From a virus, in IMG/VR virus record IMGVR_UViG_3300005253_000249, positions 1-20,945 of that record: a stretch of 20,945 nt of DNA. One strand, written 5' to 3'. Each line of letters starts with the position of its first letter. Within the stretch, counting starts at the first letter, position 1. A program made the position numbers and the translations under genes. Below, piece by piece: positions 1-8,224 of this stretch. The notes under the pieces are model-generated. The model was not told where the DNA came from. It made no database searches and was given only the letters and a program-made list of their open reading frames with translations.

Positions 1-3000
1 TGTGGCTGTCAGTGCGCCCACCACATCTACAGAGGTTGCGACGGCTCTAATCAGATCAACAACTGTACCAGTCCGAGTTATGCGAAGCACATTAGCGCCG
101 GCCCCCAAAGCGTCTGTCTTCGTTTGTAAGTATAAATCCCCAATTGAGGCAGTCCAACGCCAAAACTTTTCGTCGATAGGACCATCAGTTTCATTGAAAT
201 CGAGGACCGGCTGCGTCGATGATAGTGTTAAGGCACCTGCGACATCTAGTTTGCTTGTTGGAATTGCTATTCCAATCCCAACGTTTCCAGCAGAATCAAT
301 CCTTACAGCCTCGCTGTTAGCACCTGTAGAAAATGCTATCTCCCCCGCTGCATAATCAGTAGCAAGTTGCATTACGTCATTACTAGAACTGGCCATACCC
401 CAAAATCCAACCCTGTTTGTCAGATTTCCACGGTAAAGTTCTATGAGAGTTGCTACTGCTTGGTCTGTTGCAGCGTTTGAATCTGACAATCTTATTGTTG
501 GGACTGTGCTCTCTATATGTAGGTTTTTTTGTGGGCTTGCTGTTCCTATCCCAACATCACCAACAAAGGAACTATCTCCTGCTCCGTCAGTTACTAGAGT
601 GGTAGCTGTTAGCGCGTCGAAGTCGGCGTTAGCTCCCTCACGAGCTAACAAGGACCCATCAGGTATCTGTGTCTCTGCGATTGACAGTGCTGCTTGATGC
701 TGTGTAACGGAGCCTTGTGTAATGTTCGCGTCAGGTACATTGGCCCATGTCACCGTTGCCGTGAGATCGTTCACTTCTGAAGTAACCGCGCCAATGTACG
801 TGGCAAGCACGCTGGCATCCATTCGCTTGATAACGCCAGCATCGTTGATAAGGAACTCGTCCGTGTCTGCCAATCCAGAGGCGAGCGCTGTCTGTCCCGT
901 GATCGCCGCCACGACCAACGTTAGGGCCGTGTCGCCCGTTACGTGTCCTGTGTGCGTGGGAATGGATGTCAGGTACGCCTGCAGATCGCTGATGTCTGCC
1001 TCAACAAGCAAACGAGACTCCCACGCCGTGTTACCCGAGTTGCGCGCGAGAGCGTGAAACTGTGTCGGAGAAACCTGGGAAACATCAGAGAGGTCAGCAA
1101 GCGCTGTAACGCCTCCGCCAACCGTACCACCCGCTGAAGTAGAAGGTACCTTGCCCCTCAGGTCGATGTTCGATGAGATCGAATACGTGTTACCGCCGGC
1201 CTGGTGCCGAACAACCAACCGAGCAATCAGGAACCCAACGCCGACAAAGTCGGTTGGTATATCGTAAACTGTAGTGGCATCAGCATCCAGTATCGCACGC
1301 GCTGACGTATTGTACGAAGCTGTCGGCAGGTTAACCATGAGCTGGCAATCGCCAGCGTCCTCTGACACCACCCCCCATACGACGAGGTTGTAGTACTTGC
1401 CGGACATCGATCCACCGGATGCATCTGTGATTTGGCTGACCATATTGCCGACACGATCAAACGCCGTGCCGTTCTGGTTCACAATCATTATCTCTGAGCC
1501 AGTGGCCGTATCAAAGGCCGGGTAGGTCTGATTATGCATCTGCTGTATCACGCCGGTAGCGACAGCTATATCAAACGTTGCTGCACCAACTGATGTCGTA
1601 GCAAGCGTTCCACTTTTCCACGTCGCGGGCTGACTACGCATCCAATAGGTGTGATGCGCATTAGCTTCGTCTGTGTGGTCAGACCATGCATGCATCTTAT
1701 AGACGCCATCCGTCTGCGCCGATGCGGCACTCTGACAGAAGACCGTTGCCAGTCGCGAGTGTTCGGCCGATGGCCAGTCACTCGTTGAGACGGTAAGCGC
1801 CTTATCGCTCTGCAGAATGTAAACGAAGTTGATCTGCGGCGACACGTCAGTTCCCGCGTTCAGCGCTACGCTGTCAGGGGTTGGGTCCGTGTCATGTGTG
1901 TGCACGCCATCACTGAACAGGATGCGTATATCGCCTCCACCTTCCTTCTCAAGTGAGAACGTAATGGCCGCGCCATCAGAGGACACAGTGATGTCTGTCG
2001 CGTCCATCTGAAGTGTGTTCGCGATTTCAAGGATATGCACCAGGTCTCCGACCGTTTGGTCGTAATCCACAAAGACCAATGACTGATCGACGCCGTTCAG
2101 GCTGACGAGAATGTCAGAGGCCGTTACCCATATGTCTCCCTGCACTGACGAGGTTGGGGCCACGCCTGTCGGGATATTGAATCCGGAACGAGTGGCCGTA
2201 CTGTCGTCGGTAACCAGCCTTCCGGTCAGCGTCAAGTCGCCGTCAAAATTCGTGGTGGTAGAAGAATTGCCAAAGGTGAACTCTGTTACATCTCCCACAG
2301 TAAGGAATGCCGCCGATGGTGGAGTGAGGTCCGTAGTGGTATCGTATCGCTCAACGCCTACTGTAATTCGAACATCGTCCAACCAGCCATCTAGGTATTG
2401 TTCATTGCCCCCACCAACCCCCGGATCACGCACTCCGAGTTTGGTGGTCACAGTGGTGTTGTCTATCGTGCCAGAAAATATACCGGGCGAGCTATTAAAT
2501 TCACGAGCACCGTCCCACCATATGAACAGGGCGTCGTTGGCTTTGCGTATTACGGTAAAATGATACCAAGTATTTGCAACTGGATCAACGGGGTCGATGC
2601 TCCCCGACTGAATCTTGGCGCCGCCGCTGTCAACCCATTCAAATTTTAGTGAAAATCCAAACACTGCGTGATTGTGAATAAATAGATCGAAAGCCCTTTC
2701 AGTGCCCACGCCCTCCCACTGCGAGATCAGCGACATTGACTCGCCTACGGCGGGAACTGTGTTGAGCCGAACCCACCCCTCTATCGTGAAGACTCCCGAA
2801 CCAAGTTCCAGCGCGGGATCGTCCGGGAACGTCACATAGTCGCCCGTACCATCCAGCAATATCGAGGCTGTTCCAAACTTAAACTGATCGGTATCGAGCT
2901 GCGCATTTGCGACAAATGTCGCGGCTGCGGCATTGACTGATCGTTCCGTATATGATGTTGCCGCGTCAGCGCCATCGGCATCTACAAGCAGCCTCACGCT

Positions 3001-3222
3001 GGCAAAGTCAGAATCTCCGGGAGTATCTACAAACGAAATAGCGTCTACCGGCACGCCATCAGCGCCTGTAAACTGCAGGGCTTCTTGTTTTGCTAGAATC
3101 CAATCGAAGGCTCTGTTTAGTTCGGCCTGTGTGCGCATCAGCTCGTCAACGAGCTGTCGCATCTTCAGGCCATCGTACTCATCCTCGAACTGAGGTGGAT
3201 TGAATGACGTAGATACGGCCAT
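1..3222 (-). CDS. Large tail fibre/adhesin with LamG-like domain, C-terminus cut by window edge
   Basis: The frame is open without a stop from ATG 3222 to base 1, giving 1,074 residues; the end lies outside the window. The ATG overlaps the TAA of the nozzle gene (TAATG). Residues 10-50 are helical and may anchor the fibre to the tail. Residues about 112-300 look like a concanavalin A/LamG jelly-roll: FGTASILLDGTGDYVTFP, FTIEGWV, then DGWLDDVRI. Residues 605-700 carry a tail-fibre stretch (YYNLVVWGV, GVGFLIARL, DLRGKVPST). Two VGIG..P repeats occur at residues 890-897 and 981-988, as in fibres that end in an S74 endosialidase-type chaperone; that domain would lie beyond the left edge. Likely role: receptor binding, perhaps to glycans. 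Codon use changes near base 690. The structural class is well supported; the ligand is unknown. Confidence 0.85.
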   Translation of the reverse strand, partial: MAVSTSFNPPQFEDEYDGLKMRQLVDELMRTQAELNRAFDWILAKQEALQFTGADGVPVDAISFVDTPGDSDFASVRLLVDADGADAATSYTERSVNAAAATFVANAQLDTDQFKFGTASILLDGTGDYVTFPDDPALELGSGVFTIEGWVRLNTVPAVGESMSLISQWEGVGTERAFDLFIHNHAVFGFSLKFEWVDSGGAKIQSGSIDPVDPVANTWYHFTVIRKANDALFIWWDGAREFNSSPGIFSGTIDNTTVTTKLGVRDPGVGGGNEQYLDGWLDDVRITVGVERYDTTTDLTPPSAAFLTVGDVTEFTFGNSSTTTNFDGDLTLTGRLVTDDSTATRSGFNIPTGVAPTSSVQGDIWVTASDILVSLNGVDQSLVFVDYDQTVGDLVHILEIANTLQMDATDITVSSDGAAITFSLEKEGGGDIRILFSDGVHTHDTDPTPDSVALNAGTDVSPQINFVYILQSDKALTVSTSDWPSAEHSRLATVFCQSAASAQTDGVYKMHAWSDHTDEANAHHTYWMRSQPATWKSGTLATTSVGAATFDIAVATGVIQQMHNQTYPAFDTATGSEIMIVNQNGTAFDRVGNMVSQITDASGGSMSGKYYNLVVWGVVSEDAGDCQLMVNLPTASYNTSARAILDADATTVYDIPTDFVGVGFLIARLVVRHQAGGNTYSISSNIDLRGKVPSTSAGGTVGGGVTALADLSDVSQVSPTQFHALARNSGNTAWESRLLVEADISDLQAYLTSIPTHTGHVTGDTALTLVVAAITGQTALASGLADTDEFLINDAGVIKRMDASVLATYIGAVTSEVNDLTATVTWANVPDANITQGSVTQHQAALSIAETQIPDGSLLAREGANADFDALTATTLVTDGAGDSSFVGDVGIGTASPQKNLHIESTVPTIRLSDSNAATDQAVATLIELYRGNLTNRVGFWGMASSSNDVMQLATDYAAGEIAFSTGANSEAVRIDSAGNVGIGIAIPTSKLDVAGALTLSSTQPVLDFNETDGPIDEKFWRWTASIGDLYLQTKTDALGAGANVLRITRTGTVVDLIRAVATSVDVVGALTAT

Positions 3223-5048
3223 TACCGTTCACCGTCTTTCTGCATCCTGGCCCGCCAAGAACCCATGCGAAAACTTTCCCCGATGCCCTCTTGGGTGATC
3301 CGTAGCGCGAGGTATCTAGCGCGAATGCGTACGCCCATTTCAGATGTGGCGCCTGTTGCTATGTATGGACCCTTGGTAAACTGCTCCCTCTGTGGCTGCT
3401 TGCGGCCCTTCAGGAGAACCTCTACCGAGCCGGCAATTCTGTCAAAGTCGGGTATCAGTCTGCTAACATGCATCAACTCATCTCCTTCCTCGATTGACAT
3501 GTCGCTACTTTCAATAAACGACACCATGGCCGATTCGTCGGCATCGACGCCGTCTTCGTGCGCATACAAGTTACCCGCAGCATCGAAACCAAACGGCTTC
3601 TTAAAGAACGGAGAATAATCATGGAAGGTCTGCCTGTCCATGTCCCCGTAATACCAGATTTTTTCAACGTAATTGTATACGATGTACCTGTCGTTCGAGA
3701 ACTTTCCCTCGCTTGGATAGAACCACCAAATCTCGTTGAAGTCCTTGGAGTGCGAGCAAAATACACTGAATGACTGGTCAATGTTGAAGCTGTCGTAAAC
3801 CCTTGTCCAGTTCGGGCATGGCAAAACCCTAAGCGTGCCGTCGTAAATATAGAAGTTTGATATTCCCATAAAGTACACGATGCCGTGCGCATCCACGCCT
3901 GCCGAGGGGCCGGCTATGGAGATTCCGCTGGCAATTTCTCTGAATGCGTAAATCTCGTTACCGCTAATCGGTTGCATAACATGCACTGATGTGTCTGTAA
4001 GAACCAGAACGCCAATACGAGACCGAATGCCGGCCACAATCTCCGATCCTGAGTCCAGACGCTTTGTTCCAGCGTTGTTATCTGCGGCCGAAGTCCATGT
4101 GGTGAAGTCCTCGTTGTCACACCAGCGAATAAACAAACTGTCGTCTGTTGTATCCGTGTGCGCCCCGAAGGCTATCAACTGTCTGTTTTCAGGGGACACA
4201 ATCACACTGAGGTTAGTGGCCGGGGCCTCTGTGATCTCCTGTGCCCTTGTGCCTACTCCATTAGATTTATCCCATTGGTATATCTTTCCCCCTCGCGGGC
4301 TGGCGATCAAGTCTTCCCCCCAGTTACCCAGAGACCACTTGCGCGTCTCCGTAACGAACGTTGACACGGTACGAGGGTTGCCGTACGTTTCAGCGCCGTA
4401 TGGGCCAGTGCCATATCCAAGCACGAACCCGGCCGCGCCTGATCCGGAGGTAATTTCGTACGTGACGTTTCCAGTGCTGCCTCCGCCCACCACGGTGCTG
4501 GAAGCAGCTTCAGCTCCCTTGAGGGTTATAACGGTCGAGCTGGTGACCTCAACAACCTCGAACGATCCATTCACGACAATCCCGCCAACGGGGGATGTGT
4601 AGCTGTCAAACTCAACGATGTCCCCAAGAGTGCAACCATGGTTGGCAGGGTCGGTAAACGTGAAGTACTTTGCGCTGCTTCCGTTCGGATCATGATCTCC
4701 GTCTGTATTTGTACCAAATGGGCCGGATGGGGATGCGGTTGCCCTGATAGGGGTTATGTTTGTAGCAACCAGGCTGGTCTGAATTATGTACAGGCGCTTT
4801 TCTGTGCCAACCGCCAGGTATTTCGTTGCATCTAGCGCCGACCAGTCGTGCGCAGAACGAGGCACGCCAAGAATGGCGTCACCCGTTAGTGTTTTCTTTT
4901 TCCACCCGCCAAGGCTTTGGCACAGGCTGTTCTTGAATCGAATCAGGTCGCAGTCTTTCCATGTCCCCATGGCCCCTGAAGGCGTTTCATCAGAGTAGAC
5001 GCCTGGAGCGAGGTCAAGCTTTACCGGTGTGCCTAGTTGCTCGGCCAT
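3222..5048 (-). CDS. Tail nozzle / P22 gp10-like stabilisation protein
   Basis: This 608-residue protein starts at ATG 5048, two bases after the stop of the upstream gene. The N-terminus (LDLAPGVYSDETPSGAMGTW, then DLIRFKNSLCQSLGGWKK) matches the widespread phage pattern in which a residue stretch like W.D.D.IRFR precedes a GGW motif, seen in nozzle or gp10-like tail proteins of short-tailed phages. The body is rich in short beta segments and reads as a beta-propeller-like repeat region (IYQWDKSNG, LIAFGAHTD, VYFMGISNFYIYDG, IWWFYPSEGKF). In such phages this protein closes the distal end of the tail channel and follows the adaptor in assembly. Its position between adaptor/tail genes and the fibre gene fits this role. 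I infer the family from motif and context; the exact homologue is not proven. Confidence 0.72.
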   Translation of the reverse strand: MAEQLGTPVKLDLAPGVYSDETPSGAMGTWKDCDLIRFKNSLCQSLGGWKKKTLTGDAILGVPRSAHDWSALDATKYLAVGTEKRLYIIQTSLVATNITPIRATASPSGPFGTNTDGDHDPNGSSAKYFTFTDPANHGCTLGDIVEFDSYTSPVGGIVVNGSFEVVEVTSSTVITLKGAEAASSTVVGGGSTGNVTYEITSGSGAAGFVLGYGTGPYGAETYGNPRTVSTFVTETRKWSLGNWGEDLIASPRGGKIYQWDKSNGVGTRAQEITEAPATNLSVIVSPENRQLIAFGAHTDTTDDSLFIRWCDNEDFTTWTSAADNNAGTKRLDSGSEIVAGIRSRIGVLVLTDTSVHVMQPISGNEIYAFREIASGISIAGPSAGVDAHGIVYFMGISNFYIYDGTLRVLPCPNWTRVYDSFNIDQSFSVFCSHSKDFNEIWWFYPSEGKFSNDRYIVYNYVEKIWYYGDMDRQTFHDYSPFFKKPFGFDAAGNLYAHEDGVDADESAMVSFIESSDMSIEEGDELMHVSRLIPDFDRIAGSVEVLLKGRKQPQREQFTKGPYIATGATSEMGVRIRARYLALRITQEGIGESFRMGSWRARMQKDGER

Positions 5049-5050
5049 GG

Positions 5051-5923
5051 TTACGACCTCGGAATATTAAGGGCGGTACCGAAGTTCAACCAGAGGGCAA
5101 CGTTTGCATTGTACATGAAGGAGAACGCATCGATTTTGTCAACCGTCTGCGTAAGGTCGATAGCCGTGTTATCGGGCCACTTGAACTCTGAGCCCCACGT
5201 AATTGAAGCCAGAGCAGAAGACCTTTGTTCTACGGTAACGACCAGGATCTGTCCGTCCACCGGAGTTCCGGTAGGATTCTTAATCTGCACGTCGTCAGTG
5301 TCTCGCATCATCTCCGCTTGCGTCACGAGAATATTTGTGTCGGAGTCGGCGTCCGGCACGTAGAAGTTTGGGTCACCACTAATGTCCAAAGTCACCTGAT
5401 CGGCCAAAAGAACTTGAGGCTTAGTCCATTGATTCTTAACGGCTTTTTGGGCGAAGTTGGCACCAGCTACGCCGATCAACTGGGTAGAGTCCGTCGCATT
5501 AGATACCACTCCGGATGTTAGTGCGTTGATCTGTTTTATGCCGGCCGCGCCATCGCACCATACAATGATCGCTGTGTCCTGAGGAATGTCGAGCCGAGTC
5601 CCGGCTGATGTTTTAATTCCAACCGTGAAGTCTTCCGTGGTGTTGTTCCATACGATGTAAATCTTCGGCTCGTTTGGAATGATAAAGTTTACGTTTCCCG
5701 CGAGCGCACCCGTTGCGACGAGGATAGCCTTGCGCGCTTCTTCGTTAGCACCGCCGGCCGCGCCAAGCGTTACGTCCGAGGAGGTAAATGCCTGGCTGTG
5801 GATTGCGGTAATCGAACGCTCGAATTCCCCAATCAGCGTGTTGAGGATCGTGCCCCACGTGTTGTCGTCCAGCGTTACATCTGGTACGTCAAGTCGTAGA
5901 TTATTGTCTGGTGTTGCAGCCAT
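5051..5923 (-). CDS. Tail fibre- or tip-like virion protein
   Basis: This 290-residue protein begins at ATG 5923, overlapping the TAA of the adaptor gene by one base. The N-terminus (LRLDVPDVTLDDNTWG, then ILNTLIGEFERSITAI) looks like a helical attachment region found near the start of phage fibre or tip proteins. The middle is beta-rich (VNFIIPNEPKIYIVWNN, AIIVWCDG). The C-terminal part (VDGQILVVTVEQ, ASITWGSEFKWPD, IDAFSFMYN) resembles a small beta domain common at the ends of phage fibre proteins, where a T/ITW..xFKWP motif is followed by K.D.F.F. Its place between adaptor and nozzle supports a tail component. Whether it is a fibre, a tip or a plug is open. No catalytic motif is visible. 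Confidence 0.55.
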   Translation of the reverse strand: MAATPDNNLRLDVPDVTLDDNTWGTILNTLIGEFERSITAIHSQAFTSSDVTLGAAGGANEEARKAILVATGALAGNVNFIIPNEPKIYIVWNNTTEDFTVGIKTSAGTRLDIPQDTAIIVWCDGAAGIKQINALTSGVVSNATDSTQLIGVAGANFAQKAVKNQWTKPQVLLADQVTLDISGDPNFYVPDADSDTNILVTQAEMMRDTDDVQIKNPTGTPVDGQILVVTVEQRSSALASITWGSEFKWPDNTAIDLTQTVDKIDAFSFMYNANVALWLNFGTALNIPRS

Positions 5924-6591
5924 TAGTCATCCGCTCCTTTTTGTTCTTTTTGCGCGTTCAGGGCCTTGTACTTCGGTCGCTTCCCTTGCTCCTGCTCGCG
6001 AGAAATTTGGTTAATCAAGCTGTTGTACATGTCAGCGGCTTCCTTTACTTTCGCTGGGTGCTTCAGGAAGTTGTGTACCTCAATCATGCAGCCATGAAAG
6101 AGTAGATCCGCCAGGTTGTCCCCAAGCCAGGACGTAGCGTTGTCTGAACTCAGTCCGGTAGGACGAATGGTAGCACGGGCCTTGGAGTTTCCAGAGGCGT
6201 ACGCCTGATCGGGCGTCGGTACCACGTAAATATTTGTACCATCAAGTTCTGCGTAAAACTTCGGAACCCCAATGTCAGATTCAATCGGAGCGTACATTAT
6301 GCAGTATTCGTACGACCTGCGAGGCAGTTCCAGCCACTTTTGTTCGGACGGGCTTCTGACAAACACGTCGTTGATGATCGCCGTATTCGAGGGCTTTGGC
6401 ACCGTCCTGTTGCCGCTGGAGATTGTCAGGTTGGACCACGTCTCGAACAGCTCAAGGTCAAGGTCACGCAGAACTCGTAGCTCCGCCTTCGCGATGAAGT
6501 CATCTACCGAGGCAACGAAATTAGGATCAAGGTCTTCGGCATAGGACTTAATAACCGCGACCAATTGAGTATAGGTGTATGTGAGGGACAT
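5923..6591 (-). CDS. Head-to-tail adaptor (phage SU10-type adaptor family)
   Basis: The product is 222 residues, with ATG 6591 overlapping the previous TAA (TAATG). The N-terminal half has the adaptor signature: YTQLVAVIKSYAED, FIAKAELRVLRDLDLELFE, then a beta segment (LTISSGNRTVPKPS) and LPRRSYEYC. The pattern of two helices with an A..R..RDL core, a beta hairpin, and a C-terminal helical region (LADLLFHGCMIEVHNFLKHP) is typical of the adaptors that dock under the portal in SU10-like and other short-tailed phages. The last 20 residues are very basic and glutamine-rich (EQEQGKRPKYK), a possible contact with DNA or portal. Its neighbours (gp4-like connector, zinc-ribbon protein, nozzle) form a neck module. 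I am fairly sure of the family from motif pattern, without a search. Confidence 0.72.
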   Translation of the reverse strand: MSLTYTYTQLVAVIKSYAEDLDPNFVASVDDFIAKAELRVLRDLDLELFETWSNLTISSGNRTVPKPSNTAIINDVFVRSPSEQKWLELPRRSYEYCIMYAPIESDIGVPKFYAELDGTNIYVVPTPDQAYASGNSKARATIRPTGLSSDNATSWLGDNLADLLFHGCMIEVHNFLKHPAKVKEAADMYNSLINQISREQEQGKRPKYKALNAQKEQKGADD

Positions 6592-7073
6592 TAGTTAGAC
6601 CTTCCTATCAGCGGAATCAGCGCATCAGACCAGTTCACAACGTCCCCGATTGCCCAGTTTATTTTCACGCCGGTCACGGGAATAAGGTTCTGCCCGAAGT
6701 CCAGAGTGAAGATGTTCCTGTTGCTTTGAGTTACGTTGTAAATCATGATTCCTCGGCATGCTGCGCCAGTGAATGGAAGATTGGTGACCAGTGTTGGCTG
6801 CAGGTACGCCCCATTGCTGAACTGCGTACCGCCGGCACGATCTGATCCTGTCTTGCCGACCACCTCCAGTACGAGCGACACACCACCGGCCGTGTAGCCG
6901 CCGCCGGTTACTTCTCCGGTCGTCGTGTATACGGCGGTCGTTGGGCCAATGGCTGCGTTAGGCCCATAGAGCGCGCACTTTATTGTATCCGGACCCGCGC
7001 CCTCGTAAAGATTGTGAGTGCCGATAAACAGCTCTTCCAAAAAGAGTTCACCTATGCCTGTCGTGATAGTCAT
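6591..7073 (-). CDS. Small neck/tail virion protein of a widespread phage family
   Basis: This 160-residue product starts at ATG 7073 (TAATG overlap). It resembles a common phage structural family whose members have a short helix and loop (FLEELFIGTHNL), then a CALYG/CALYT-type strand followed by a TTAVYTTTGEVTGGGYTAGG segment, and end in a beta-rich part with a short hydrophobic strand (GDVVNWSDALIPLIGR). The GEVTGGGYTAGG motif is the recognisable core and is usually written VSGTGYTAGG in other members. It is probably a small beta-sandwich virion component. Its place between the zinc-ribbon protein and the adaptor puts it in the neck or upper tail. No enzyme motif is seen; the exact structural role is unknown. 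Confidence 0.55.
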   Translation of the reverse strand: MTITTGIGELFLEELFIGTHNLYEGAGPDTIKCALYGPNAAIGPTTAVYTTTGEVTGGGYTAGGVSLVLEVVGKTGSDRAGGTQFSNGAYLQPTLVTNLPFTGAACRGIMIYNVTQSNRNIFTLDFGQNLIPVTGVKINWAIGDVVNWSDALIPLIGRSN

Positions 7074-7483
7074 TATGCGTCCGTTACTCCACCACCATTA
7101 ATGGTAAATTTGTTGTTGTCGTCCAGGCCTAATGTTACCAGACCGGGCACCTTGAATGTCGGCGTCAAGTTCAAGGGCCTGCCGCTAGAAGTTGTCGGAT
7201 AATCCGCTCCGTAAATAAACTTCCACGGTGGAAAGCTGACCACCAGCGTGTTGGCCGCCGCCTTATCCAGGTCACCGGTTGGCTTGTATATCGTCTCGGG
7301 ATCGTGAATATCCGGCAGGTAGTCCTGCGGATGCTTCGGGTCGAAACAATCTGTGCAAACCAACAGGTCCGGGAAGTGGCCGTCAAACACCAGGTGCCGG
7401 CGCAGTACTTTGTTGCCGCACCTCTTGCAGTGCGCAATGGCGTGATGTCCTCTAGCGTATCCACCTGTTCCCATGCCGCCCAT
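7073..7483 (-). CDS. Zinc-ribbon phage protein in the neck/tail module
   Basis: A 136-residue protein with ATG 7483 overlapping the upstream TAA. Residues 19-42 hold two CxxC pairs (CKRCG and CTDCFDPKHPQ) separated by about 20 residues, a typical zinc ribbon. The second knuckle followed by DPKHPQ is a pattern I know from small phage proteins located beside connector genes, often reading CxxCWEPRHPQ. A glycine-rich start (MGGMGTGGYARGHH) precedes the ribbon. The C-terminal half has beta segments (LNLTPTFKVPGLVTLGLD). It probably binds zinc and sits in or assembles the neck; no DNA-binding or catalytic function is shown. Position in a TAATG-coupled series suggests it is made with the structural proteins. 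Confidence 0.6.
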   Translation of the reverse strand: MGGMGTGGYARGHHAIAHCKRCGNKVLRRHLVFDGHFPDLLVCTDCFDPKHPQDYLPDIHDPETIYKPTGDLDKAAANTLVVSFPPWKFIYGADYPTTSSGRPLNLTPTFKVPGLVTLGLDDNNKFTINGGGVTDA

Positions 7484-8214
7484 TATCTACGTCCCCTGTA
7501 CCGGTCGAACCGAACCCGAAGGATCGCGTCACCGGTGTCTCTGTCTTCAGTGAGCGCACGGCCCATGGCGCCGGCCGGCCTACTGTTTTTGTATTCGTCA
7601 TAGCGCTCGCCCAGGTAATCGGCAAGCAATGCCTTGCGACGTTGAGGGGCGTACTTTCTGCATAGATGGAACGCCATCCCGCACGCGAAGGCCTCCTGGT
7701 AGTTCGGGGTCATAGCCAGCGTATTGGCCGGGTCCCCGGCATCTGCCTGGGTGCGCATGTACCATATCTCAAGCGTGTCAGTGGAATTCTCGGCAGCCTG
7801 CCAGGTAAACACTGTCGCTCCGGACGAGGGGGTAAAGGAGCCCCTGTCAACGAAGTAACGATCAGGCCGTCCCTCAACCGTCTTGTCGGTGATGGCATTG
7901 TAGTCCGACCTGGAGATGGGATGCATCTCGGTCTCGCGCGAGTCTCGCTTCAGGGTCGCATGGAATATGTCATAGCCGCCAGCAGGTAGCGTGAAGCTTT
8001 GATCTTCTGCGGTGACGGTCTGAGAAACGAAGGTAAGGTTGTGCTGCTTGTGGCCAAAGTTCTGCCAGTCAGAAAAGAGAAGGTTTGCTGATCGGATCGC
8101 CGAACGGATGTGACGGGCCTTCAAGTCTGACGGATCAATACCGCAGCGCTCGAAAGCTTCGTCGATGTGATCCTGGAGTTCGGGATTAAAGGCGTAGGTG
8201 CCTGAACTGGCCAT
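7483..8214 (-). CDS. P22 gp4-like head completion/connector protein
   Basis: The 243-residue product starts at ATG 8214, ten bases downstream of the previous stop. The N-terminal half is helical (LQDHIDEAFERCGIDPSDL, HIRSAIRSANLLFSDWQN), followed by a strand region (FTLPAGGYDIFHATLKRDS) and a tyrosine-containing motif (ISRSDYNAI). The C-terminal helices contain NYQEAFACGMAFHLCRKYAP and a basic tail (RFDRYRGRR). This layout, with helix pairs, a beta core and an EA.A.GMA..L helix, is that of gp4-like or tail-tubular-A-like proteins, which bind below the portal and keep packaged DNA in the head. Its position before the adaptor and nozzle supports this. P22 gp4 is shorter, so a distant relationship is most likely. 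Confidence 0.58.
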   Translation of the reverse strand: MASSGTYAFNPELQDHIDEAFERCGIDPSDLKARHIRSAIRSANLLFSDWQNFGHKQHNLTFVSQTVTAEDQSFTLPAGGYDIFHATLKRDSRETEMHPISRSDYNAITDKTVEGRPDRYFVDRGSFTPSSGATVFTWQAAENSTDTLEIWYMRTQADAGDPANTLAMTPNYQEAFACGMAFHLCRKYAPQRRKALLADYLGERYDEYKNSRPAGAMGRALTEDRDTGDAILRVRFDRYRGRR

Positions 8215-8224
8215 TATCTACTCC

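Noticed and set aside
1-3200. Several plus-strand frames of 60-150 codons
   Set aside because: A single minus-strand frame covers this whole stretch without a stop and encodes recognisable tail-fibre motifs; the plus-strand frames show none.
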